Of a stretch of 31,045 bases of DNA, positions 24,577-31,045 are shown one piece after another (positions within the stretch are counted from its first letter, which is position 1; each line of letters begins with the position of its first letter). Source of the stretch: an uncultured bacterium. Lineage in GTDB: Bacteria; Hydrogenedentota; Hydrogenedentia; Hydrogenedentales; CAILVY01. A program made the translations under genes and the position numbers. The notes under the pieces were generated by a model that was given only the letters and a program-made list of their open reading frames with translations, had not been told where the DNA came from and searched no databases. Location of the stretch: positions 1 through 31,045 of the forward strand of contig CALEDJ010000064.1 in NCBI GenBank assembly GCA_937951485.1, written 5' to 3'.

Positions 24577-26685
24577 TCATGATTGCTTGTCACTCCCGAA
24601 AGACAGGGTCATCCGCGCATCGGCGACGAAGGGGGGCGTCCCCACCTCGCCGACGATGAAGGGATTGATGTCCATTTCGATGATCTGCGGGAAATCGGTC
24701 ACCAATTGGCTGATGCGTTGCAGTGCGCCGGCGATGGCGTCGAGGTCCACGGCGCTCTGTCCGCGCGCGCCTTTGAGCAGCGCGAAGGACCGCGTGCCCA
24801 TGAGCATCTGCAGGGCTTCGTCCCTGGTGATGGGCGCAAGATAGAAACTGACGTCTTTCATCACTTCGACGAAGATGCCGCCGAGACCGAACATGAGCAT
24901 GGGGCCGAACTGCAGGTCGCGGTGCATGCCGAGGATGACTTCGCGCCCCGGTTTGCACATCTGCTCGACATAGACGCCCTCGAGCAATGCGTTGGGGGCG
25001 CGCCGACCGATGCGCAGCATCATGAGATCGTAGGCGTCAACCACCTGGGACGCCGTCGCCAGATTCAGTTTCACGCCGCCCATATCCGATTTGTGGATGA
25101 TGTCCGGCGACACGATTTTCATGGCGACGGGATAACCGATGCGATCGGCGATGGCTACGGCATCTTCGGCGCTGCGCGCCAGTTGGCCCGGCAGCACGGA
25201 AAAATCGTAGGCGCGGAGTATCTCCTTGGCGTCCACCTCGCCGACTTCCGTGCGCCCCGCGCGCTGATAGCGCGAAAGGACGCGCTCGACGCGGCGGCGG
25301 TTCACGGGGAAGCGGGTTACGATGCGGGGCGGCCGCCGCCGCCACGCCGCATAGTCGCACATCGCGCGCAGCGCGGCGACGGCCCGTTCGGGCGCGGTGT
25401 AGTCGGGCAGGTGCGCCGCCACGAATTCGCTGCGTGCCGGCATGACGTCCTGCCCGCCCATGAACGCCGCGAGCACCGGCTTGTTGCCGCGCAGATTGTC
25501 AATGACGGCCCGGGCGGTTTCGGCGGGACGCGACATGGCCTGCGGCGTCAGCAGCACGATGATCGCGTCCACGGAATCGTCATCCAGCGCCGCATTGAGC
25601 GCGGTCGCATAGCGGTCGGGGTCGGCGTCGCCCAGCACGTCAATCGGATTGCCCACGCTCGCCGCCGCGGGCAGTTTCTCGCGCAGCGCCGTCGAGATGG
25701 ATTCCGTCAGCGGTTTCACCTGCATGCCCAGGTTTTCCACCGCGTCCGCGGCCATGATGCCCGGGCCGCCCGCATTGGTGATGATCGCCACACGTTCTCC
25801 CTTGGGGAGCGGCTGCATGGCCAGCGCCATTGCCGCGTCAAACAGCCCCTCGAAACTCTCCGCCCGGATCACCCCTGCGCGCCGGAACGCCGCGCCGTAG
25901 GCGATGTCCGTGCCGGCAAGGCTGCCCGTGTGCGATGAGGCGGCCTTGCCGCCCGCCTGCGTGGTGCCCGCCTTCAGAATCACCACCGGCTTCACCGCAG
26001 ACACCGACTCGGCCGCCTTGATGAATTCGTCGCCGGCCGTGATGCTTTCCAGATAGCAGGTGATCACGCGCGTCTGGGGATCGTCCCGCAGCGCCAGCAG
26101 CAGGTCCGTCTCGCACAGGTCCGCCTTGTTGCCGATACTGATGAGTTTGGCCAGACCCACCCCGCGCCCCATGGACCAGTCCAATATCGCCGTGCACAAC
26201 GCGCCCGACTGGGAAATCACCGAAATGCTGCCCGGGCGCGGCATCTGCGTCGCGAACGACGCATTCATGCTGTTTTCCGTATTAATCAGGCCCAGGCAGT
26301 TCGGGCCAAGCAGCCGCATCCCCTTCTTCCGGCAAAACGCCACCATCTCCTGCTCCATCCTTGCGCCGTCCGCGCCCACTTCCTTGAAACCCGCCGTGAT
26401 CACCGCCGCCGCCTTCACCCCCGCTTTCGCCGACATCTCCAGCGCCCCCATCACCGCCGGCGGCGGCACCACCACCACGCTCAAATCCACAGAGCCTTCC
26501 AGTCCGTTCAGGTCCGGGCGGCATTTCAATCCCAGTATCTCGCCGCCCGCCGGATTCACCGCGATGATCTTGCCCGCGTAGCCCCCCTTCACAAGATTCG
26601 ACAAAATGGCGTTCCCCACTTTGCCCGGCGTGCGCGAGGCCCCGATGACCGCAACTCCCTTGGGATGCAATAAGGCTTGAAGCAT
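24577..26685 (-). CDS. ADP-forming acetyl-CoA synthetase (acetate-CoA ligase), fused alpha-beta type
   Basis: 702 residues. Alpha part about 1-455: CoA-binding Rossmann domain (LLHPKGVAVIGASRTPGKVGNAI) and two ligase-CoA domains with MRLLGPNCLGLINT, ISQSGAL and the phospho-histidine loop ASSHTGSLAG (His252). Beta part about 475-702 is an ATP-grasp domain with PVAMKIVSPDIIHKSDMGGV, EVILGMHRDLQFGPMLMFG and the C-terminal IIEMDINPFIV. The enzyme interconverts acetyl-CoA, ADP and phosphate with acetate, CoA and ATP through phosphohistidine, often for ATP gain in acetate-forming metabolism. AGGT lies about 10 bases before ATG 26685. The stop overlaps or abuts the CoA-transferase start, so the pair is an operon. 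No GNAT domain is fused here, unlike Pat-type enzymes, but the partner carries one. Confidence 0.93.
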   Translation of the reverse strand: MLQALLHPKGVAVIGASRTPGKVGNAILSNLVKGGYAGKIIAVNPAGGEILGLKCRPDLNGLEGSVDLSVVVVPPPAVMGALEMSAKAGVKAAAVITAGFKEVGADGARMEQEMVAFCRKKGMRLLGPNCLGLINTENSMNASFATQMPRPGSISVISQSGALCTAILDWSMGRGVGLAKLISIGNKADLCETDLLLALRDDPQTRVITCYLESITAGDEFIKAAESVSAVKPVVILKAGTTQAGGKAASSHTGSLAGTDIAYGAAFRRAGVIRAESFEGLFDAAMALAMQPLPKGERVAIITNAGGPGIMAADAVENLGMQVKPLTESISTALREKLPAAASVGNPIDVLGDADPDRYATALNAALDDDSVDAIIVLLTPQAMSRPAETARAVIDNLRGNKPVLAAFMGGQDVMPARSEFVAAHLPDYTAPERAVAALRAMCDYAAWRRRPPRIVTRFPVNRRRVERVLSRYQRAGRTEVGEVDAKEILRAYDFSVLPGQLARSAEDAVAIADRIGYPVAMKIVSPDIIHKSDMGGVKLNLATASQVVDAYDLMMLRIGRRAPNALLEGVYVEQMCKPGREVILGMHRDLQFGPMLMFGLGGIFVEVMKDVSFYLAPITRDEALQMLMGTRSFALLKGARGQSAVDLDAIAGALQRISQLVTDFPQIIEMDINPFIVGEVGTPPFVADARMTLSFGSDKQS

Positions 26686-26862
26686 GAATAATTACCTATG
26701 ACAAGGGCGTCTGTAGAATACGCCCCCCTCGTTGCACGCGCCGTCCGGAGATGACGCCGCGTTGAACCGGTGTGAATTGCCGTGCGCGTTTTATAGCACG
26801 TCGAGGCCGCGCATTTCCAGATTTTCTGCGCGATTCGCAGGGAGAGCAAGCCGCTTCCTCAT

Positions 26863-26986
26863 TTGGAGTGCGCAAGCCGCGCTTGCGTTTTTGCCCTAAA
26901 ATCATCGGAAACTTCGAGAATGCGCCACAGGCGAGGACATTGGCGATTACGAAAGCGCAAGTGCAAGCGTGGATTGCGCACTCCAA
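26863..26986. repeat. 124-bp MITE-like element with 24-bp terminal inverted repeats
   Basis: TTGGAGTGCGCAAGCCGCGC begins the left arm (26863-26886). The reverse complement of the right arm (26963-26986) matches it at 22 of 24 positions. The left arm also contains its own hairpin, CGCAAGC-CGC-GCTTGCG. There is no coding capacity and no clear target-site duplication. Confidence 0.7.
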
Positions 26987-27187
26987 TAAAGGGCAGTGTT
27001 GACAAACACGAAAGGCAGCGGCCCCGACGCCATCCGAAAGTCTCCTGACTCCGCCCGAAGGGCGGGTATCACGGTTCCTTTGTGCGCAGGCGGATGACCT
27101 TCGATCGGATATGCGGCACGGTCTGGAGAGCGGCCACAGCGGGAATACGGGGGACCTTTGGTCGGATATGTACAGTTACCCCGCTTT

Positions 27188-27261
27188 GTCATTTCGAGGG
27201 AGCATAAGCGACCGAGAAATCCGGGCTTGTGTTGAAGATTTCTCGCTGCGCTCGAAATGAC
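27188..27261. repeat. GTCATTTCGAG-type dispersed repeat
   Basis: GTCATTTCGAG (27188-27198) and CTCGAAATGAC (27251-27261) are perfect 11-bp outer arms. The inner arms GAGAAATC (27214-27221) and GATTTCTC (27237-27244) are also inverted. From memory this matches a dispersed palindromic repeat seen in several bacterial phyla, usually between genes. Confidence 0.65.
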
Positions 27262-27422
27262 AACGCTGCGGGTGAACGTGCGCCGTGGAAAAGTTGCATG
27301 GGGGCGCGGGAAAATGGTATAAGAAGTTTCCTTTGCCGCCATGACAGTGATTCCCGATTCATGATTCCGGGCTTGGAATGCGGGGTGTCGGCGGGGCGGG
27401 TGATGTGCGCCGGAGAAAACCA

Positions 27423-27451
27423 TTGACATAGGCTCGGAATTATGTTAGGAT
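27423..27451 (+). promoter_or_regulatory. Promoter of the str operon
   Basis: TTGACA (27423-27428), exact -35 consensus, is followed after 17 bases by TAGGAT (27446-27451). It is about 73 bases upstream of the rpsL start and co-directional. Strong spacing and box match, expected for a ribosomal-protein operon. Confidence 0.75.
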
Positions 27452-27523
27452 AGAAGGCCGTTGTCTGGAGCGGCGTTTCTGTGTCCAGAATGCCTGAACC
27501 CTGTTTAGTCGAAGGATAGTGTT

Positions 27524-27949
27524 TTGCCTACGATCAACCAATTGATCCGGGATTGCCGGAAAGCGAAGGTCTCGAAGACGAAGTCGCCGGCGCTGAAATC
27601 GTGCCCGCAGGCGTCGGGCACGTGCACGCGCGTGTTCACGATGACGCCGAAGAAGCCGAACTCGGCGCTGCGCAAGGTGGCGCGCGTACGGCTGCGCAAC
27701 GGCATGGAAGTGACGGTGTACATTCCGGGCGTGGGCCACAACCTGCAGGAGCACTCGCAGGTGATGATTCGCGGCGGTCGCGTGAAGGACCTGCCGGGCG
27801 TGCGCTACCACCTGATTCGGGGGGTATTGGACGCGACGGGCGACTGCGGCGGCCAGGCCTCGGTGAAGGATGACGGGGGGAAGAAGGTGCATATGGGCCG
27901 CTGGGTCAGCAGGTCCAAATATGGTGTGAAGAAACCCAAGAAAGGGTGA
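27524..27949 (+). CDS. rpsL: Ribosomal protein S12 with enlarged C-terminal loop
   Basis: 141 residues against about 124 in E. coli. S12 lies at the decoding centre of the 30S subunit. The conserved parts are intact: PTINQLIRD start, [26 protein letters not shown] with Lys43, and [13 protein letters not shown] with Lys88 and Asp89 (streptomycin-related positions and the methylthiolated Asp). The C-terminal [11 protein letters not shown] also fits. Between LDATG (102-106) and RSKYG (130-134) there are 23 residues where E. coli has 7, including [11 protein letters not shown] and [12 protein letters not shown]. The start is TTG 27524, giving the family N-terminus, with GAAGGA about 8-10 bases upstream. 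First gene of rpsL-rpsG-fusA-tuf. Confidence 0.95.
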   Translation: MPTINQLIRDCRKAKVSKTKSPALKSCPQASGTCTRVFTMTPKKPNSALRKVARVRLRNGMEVTVYIPGVGHNLQEHSQVMIRGGRVKDLPGVRYHLIRGVLDATGDCGGQASVKDDGGKKVHMGRWVSRSKYGVKKPKKG

Positions 27950-27958
27950 GGTCATAAT

Positions 27959-27976
27959 GCGGCGGCTTTTCGCCGC
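27959..27976 (+). promoter_or_regulatory. Hairpin in the rpsL-rpsG spacer
   Basis: GCGGCG (27959-27964), loop GCTTTT, CGCCGC (27971-27976), 20 bases before the rpsG start. No U run follows the stem, so it is unlikely to terminate. It may affect translation coupling or RNA stability, or be the place of S7 autoregulation known for this spacer in E. coli, which is inference. Confidence 0.35.
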
Positions 27977-27995
27977 GGACGGATGAACGCAAGAG

Positions 27996-28469
27996 ATGGC
28001 AAGAAGACGTGAACCACAGAAACGCGAGCCGCTGGCGGACCCCAAATACGGCAGCACGCTGGTATCGAAGTTTGTGAATACCGTCATGAAGTGCGGCAAG
28101 AAGAGCGTGGCCGAGTCCATCGTGTACGGGGCGCTCGACATTCTCAGGGACAAGGTCCCCAGCGAGGACCCGTTGACGGTCTTCACCGCAGCGGTGGAAA
28201 ACGCCAAGCCGATGCTGCATGTGAAATCGCGGCGCGTCGGCGGCGCCACGTACCAGGTGCCGGTGGAAATCGCCCCGGCGACCCGCACGGCGATTGCGTT
28301 CCGCTGGATTATCGAGTTTTCGCGCAAGCGCGGCGAGAAGACGATGCGGCAGCGGCTTGCCGCGGAACTGCTGGACTGTTATCAGCGGCAGGGGGCGACG
28401 ATCAAGCGCAAGGACGATACGCACCGGATGGCGGAGGCGAACAAGGCCTTCGCGCATTTCCGGTATTGA
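27996..28469 (+). CDS. rpsG: Ribosomal protein S7
   Basis: 157 residues, the normal length. S7 nucleates assembly of the 30S head and contacts E-site tRNA and mRNA. ARRREPQKREPLADPKYGS at the start and KPMLHVKSRRVGGATYQVPV (S7 signature region) identify it, and AFAHFRY ends it as in most bacteria. ATG 27996 gives the usual start. The ribosome site is weak (GGACGGA about 10-16 bases upstream), so translation may depend on rpsL. fusA follows after an unusually long 278-base spacer. Confidence 0.97.
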   Translation: MARRREPQKREPLADPKYGSTLVSKFVNTVMKCGKKSVAESIVYGALDILRDKVPSEDPLTVFTAAVENAKPMLHVKSRRVGGATYQVPVEIAPATRTAIAFRWIIEFSRKRGEKTMRQRLAAELLDCYQRQGATIKRKDDTHRMAEANKAFAHFRY

Positions 28470-28747
28470 TGGTTTCAGCCATGGCAACCACCACGCTGAA
28501 GAGGAGTTTGTTGCGGATATTCGACTGAGCGTCGCGCGCTGCACGGGCAGAAATCCTGTGCGGGCGTGCGGCCTCTGTTTCGACCGATAACGGCGTCCGG
28601 CGCGGCGCCTGAAGCAGTTGAATCAGAGCGAGTGCAGGGCCTCCCGGCCACAGGCGCGCCTCCATGTGCAGCGGTGCGGCAATCCGCGAAACCGGCGCAT
28701 CCCCGGGGAGAAGATCGGGGACGCCGCGAAAGCAAGAGGTGATTCGC
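28470..28747. other. 278-base rpsG-fusA spacer
   Basis: No gene is supported. An upstream in-frame ATG at 28664 would add 28 non-homologous residues to EF-G and is rejected. The spacer contains a hairpin just before fusA and otherwise shows no repeat or promoter I can defend. Confidence 0.5.
28694..28725 (+). promoter_or_regulatory. Stem-loop just upstream of the fusA ribosome site
   Basis: Outer pairs GGCG (28694-28697) with CGCC (28722-28725); inner TCCCCG (28700-28705) with CGGGGA (28716-28721), a CA bulge, 10-base loop. It ends 10 bases before AGAGGTGA (28735-28742). It could influence EF-G expression. No U tract follows. Confidence 0.35.
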
Positions 28748-30844
28748 ATGCCACGAGTATGGCCATTGGAAAGCGTGCGCAACATCGGGATAATGGCCCA
28801 CATTGATGCCGGCAAGACCACCGTCACCGAACGTGTCTTGTTCTACTCCGGCCGGGTGCACCGCGTGGGCGAGGTTCATGACGGTGCGGCTACCATGGAT
28901 TACATGGAGCAGGAACGGGAGCGCGGTATAACCATCACCTCCGCCGCTACGGCGTGTGAGTGGAAAGACCACCGCATCAACATCATAGACACGCCGGGCC
29001 ACATTGACTTCACTGCGGAAGTGGAGCGCAGCCTGCGCGTGCTGGATGGCGCGGTGGCCGTGTTCTGCGCTGTGGCGGGCGTCCAGCCCCAGTCCGAAAC
29101 GGTCTGGCGGCAAGCCGACCGCTACCATGTTCCCCGCATCGCGTTCATCAACAAGATGGACCGCGTCGGCGCGGATTTCGAGCGCGCCGTGCGCAGCATG
29201 CGCGAACGCCTGAACGCGCGCCCGGTGCCGGTGCAGATGCCCATCGGCAGCGAAGATCAGTTTCGCGCGATCATTGACCTGGTGGACCTGCGGATGATCG
29301 GCTGGGACGGCGAAGGGACGAATAACCATCAGGTGATCGGCCCGGTGCCGGAGGAGTACCGGGAAGCCGTGGAGCAATGGCGCCACGACATGATCGAAGC
29401 CGTCGCCGAGGCTGATGAGTCCATTATGGACAAGTACCTGGCGGATGAGCCGATCACGGTGGCGGAATTGAAGGCGGCCCTGCGCAAGGGAACGCTTGCG
29501 CGGACGCTGACGCCGGTGCTGTGCGGCACGGCCCTGAAAAACAAGGGCGTGCGCCTGATGCTGGATGCGGTGATTGATTATCTGCCCGCGCCCATTGACG
29601 TGGGCGACTACAGGGGTTTTTCGCCGCGGCATCCGGAACGCGAAGTGATCCGCAGGCCGAGCGACGACGAACCGTTCGCCGCGCTCGCCTTCAAGATACT
29701 GACCGATCCGCATGTGGGCAAGTTGACCTTTATCCGGGTGTATTCCGGGGTGCTGGAAAGCGGCGACCAGGTGCTGAATGCGCGCACGGGCCGCAAGGAG
29801 CGGCTGGGCCGCCTGCTGGAAATGCACGCAGATGAGCGCACCGACCTGAAGGAATTGCGGGCGGGCGATATCGGCGCGGTCATCGGCTGCAAGGACACGA
29901 CCACGGGCGACACGCTCTGTGATCCGGCCAAGCCCATCGCATTTGAATCGGTGGTTTTCCCGGACCCGGTCGTACACATCGCGATTGAACCGAGAACCAA
30001 GGCGGACCAGGACAAGTTGGCCCAGGCGCTGCGGAAATTGTCGGACGAAGACCCGACCTTCCGCGTGCGCACCAACGAGGAAACAGGCCAGACGATCATC
30101 GCCGGGATGGGCGAGTTGCACCTGGAAATCCTGGTCGAACGCATGAAACGGGAGTTCCGGGTGGCGGCGAACGTCGGCAAGCCCATGGTGGCCTACCGGG
30201 AAACCATCCGGCAGGCGGCGGAGGCGGAGAAGAGATTCGTGCGGCAGACCGGTGGCCGCGGCCAGTATGGACACGTGGTGCTCAGACTGGAACCCGGCGA
30301 GCCGGGATCCGGATTTACATTTGAAGATCAGACTGTTGGCGGCGTCATTCCGAAGGAATACATTCCGGCTATCGAAAAAGGGTGCCGGGAAGCGCTGGAA
30401 ACGGGTGTCGTGTCGGGCTACCCGATGGTGGACGTGAAAGTCACACTGACTTTCGGGTCCTACCACGAAGTGGATTCCTCCGACCTGGCGTTCATGATCG
30501 CCGGCTCCATGGCGGTGAAGGAAGCCGCAATCAAGGCGCGGCCCGTGTTGCTGGAGCCGATCATGAAGGTCGAGGTGATCTGCCCCGAGGAATACACCGG
30601 CGAAATCATCGGTGACTTCGACCGGCGGCGCGGGCGCCTGGAAGGGATGACGGCCGAAGGCGGCAACCAGATCATCCGCGCCCATGTGCCCCTGGCCGAG
30701 ATGTTCGGATACGCCAACGACATGCGTTCGCGCACCCAGGGTCGCGCCACGTACAGCATGCAATTCGAGCGTTACGAACCGGCGCCTGTGAACGTCGCCA
30801 ACGATATTATGCAGAAGATGGGAAGCGCATACCGCTTCCAGTGA
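28748..30844 (+). CDS. fusA: Translation elongation factor G
   Basis: 698 residues, standard size, with all EF-G domains. It is the GTPase that drives translocation. GTPase motifs are AHIDAGKTT (17-25), RGITI switch I (59-63), DTPGH (81-85) and NKMD (135-138). The later parts [22 protein letters not shown] and [20 protein letters not shown] mark domains IV and V. ATG 28748 is chosen because AGAGGTGA lies 5 bases upstream and the product then starts [20 protein letters not shown]. It reads [11 protein letters not shown] in switch I, as in true EF-G. The position between rpsG and tuf supports the elongation role over an EF-G2 or Tet(M)-like paralog. Confidence 0.97.
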   Translation: MPRVWPLESVRNIGIMAHIDAGKTTVTERVLFYSGRVHRVGEVHDGAATMDYMEQERERGITITSAATACEWKDHRINIIDTPGHIDFTAEVERSLRVLDGAVAVFCAVAGVQPQSETVWRQADRYHVPRIAFINKMDRVGADFERAVRSMRERLNARPVPVQMPIGSEDQFRAIIDLVDLRMIGWDGEGTNNHQVIGPVPEEYREAVEQWRHDMIEAVAEADESIMDKYLADEPITVAELKAALRKGTLARTLTPVLCGTALKNKGVRLMLDAVIDYLPAPIDVGDYRGFSPRHPEREVIRRPSDDEPFAALAFKILTDPHVGKLTFIRVYSGVLESGDQVLNARTGRKERLGRLLEMHADERTDLKELRAGDIGAVIGCKDTTTGDTLCDPAKPIAFESVVFPDPVVHIAIEPRTKADQDKLAQALRKLSDEDPTFRVRTNEETGQTIIAGMGELHLEILVERMKREFRVAANVGKPMVAYRETIRQAAEAEKRFVRQTGGRGQYGHVVLRLEPGEPGSGFTFEDQTVGGVIPKEYIPAIEKGCREALETGVVSGYPMVDVKVTLTFGSYHEVDSSDLAFMIAGSMAVKEAAIKARPVLLEPIMKVEVICPEEYTGEIIGDFDRRRGRLEGMTAEGGNQIIRAHVPLAEMFGYANDMRSRTQGRATYSMQFERYEPAPVNVANDIMQKMGSAYRFQ

Positions 30845-30904
30845 GACAACGGCGTCGCCGCACCGAATCGGGCAGCGCGCCATAGATTGAGGAGATACAG
30901 CAAC

Positions 30905-31045
30905 ATGGCGAAGGCGAAATTTGAGCGGACGAAGCCGCACGTGAACGTGGGGACGATCGGCCACGTGGACCATGGGAAGACGACGCTGACGAGCGCGATT
31001 ACGCGTGCCCTGGCGAAGCAGGGGAAGGCGAAGGTGATGGAGTTT
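30905..31045 (+). CDS. tuf: Translation elongation factor Tu, 3' truncated by window edge
   Basis: The first 47 residues: [20 protein letters not shown], then the P-loop GHVDHGKTT (19-27) and the start of the switch I region. It delivers aminoacyl-tRNA to the ribosome. GGAG at 30891-30894 precedes ATG 30905. It follows fusA by 60 bases in the classical str order. The rest lies outside the window. Confidence 0.96.
   Translation, partial: MAKAKFERTKPHVNVGTIGHVDHGKTTLTSAITRALAKQGKAKVMEF

Larger units (their letters stand above)
26686..27422. other. 0.7-kb repeat-rich spacer between the acetate module and the str operon
   Basis: Divergent spacer with no convincing gene. It holds a 5-bp hairpin CTGCG-CGATT-CGCAG (26826-26840), a 124-bp inverted-repeat element (26863-26986), a CCGCCC-GAA-GGGCGG hairpin (27051-27065), an imperfect 18-bp direct repeat GACCTTYGRTCGGATATG at 27095 and 27152, and a GTCATTTCGAG-type element (27188-27261). 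The small frames here on both strands read through these repeats and are not called. Confidence 0.6.

Noticed and set aside
24580-24580. ATG 24580 as the start of the CoA-transferase
   Set aside because: It is possible as an ATGA overlap, but ATG 24565 has AGGGAAG at the right distance; the difference is five residues.
28664-28747. N-terminal extension of EF-G from an upstream in-frame ATG
   Set aside because: The 28 added residues match nothing in EF-G, and the ATG at 28748 has a good ribosome site.

Overview
The window reads as a chromosomal piece of a GC-rich, Gram-negative-type bacterium. The (Gly-Glu)n linker in a repeat-rich surface protein, a degenerate CFI-box C-terminal domain on a secreted protease, and 9-bp GTCGGACNN minisatellites between genes resemble what I recall from Candidatus Hydrogenedentes and neighbouring PVC-like environmental lineages. 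That placement is inference from style and not from a phylogeny.

Layout. 1-1605 is the 3' end of an Ig-like (DUF5011) surface protein with a 28-unit Gly-Glu linker and a membrane-anchoring tail, closed by a strong terminator. 1796-4588 is a GH38-family glycosidase whose expected catalytic Asp is Phe. 4770-6410 (minus) is a secreted trypsin-fold protease. 6411-9068 is a gene-poor accessory stretch. It holds a 76-bp structured element present twice with compensatory changes, an AT-rich island, one hypothetical membrane protein (minus), and a decayed insertion sequence. That IS has terminal inverted repeats and a start codon buried in a long hairpin. 9069-14169 is a tightly coupled polysaccharide block: GT4 glycosyltransferase, WecA-type phosphoglycosyl transferase, and an O-antigen ligase/polymerase-like protein. 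14221-17820 is a pepP-efp-accB-accC block. hisF follows alone. 18884-21499 (minus) returns to polysaccharide export with a Wzx-like flippase and a Wzz-like chain-length protein. A SirB1-like protein diverges from it. 22694-26685 (minus) is a two-gene acetyl-CoA/acetate module: an acetyl-CoA hydrolase/CoA-transferase fused to a GNAT domain, and an ADP-forming acetyl-CoA synthetase. 26686-27422 is a repeat-filled spacer with two different inverted-repeat elements. 27423-31045 is the str operon, rpsL-rpsG-fusA-tuf (tuf cut by the window edge), behind a recognisable sigma-70-type promoter.

How they work together. The GT4, WecA-like, ligase, flippase and Wzz-like genes can together start, build, flip, size and ligate or polymerise a lipid-linked glycan, although they lie in two opposite-strand groups separated by housekeeping genes. 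The acetate module would convert acetyl-CoA to acetate with ATP gain, or the reverse, with a fused acetyltransferase as a possible regulator.

I see no CRISPR array, rRNA, tRNA or complete mobile element, and no clear defence system. The most unusual signals are the covarying tandem structured element (6713-6890), the IS remnant with its foldback leader (8406-8912), the altered GH38 active site, the enlarged C-terminal loop of ribosomal protein S12, and a composite repeat shared by two distant spacers.
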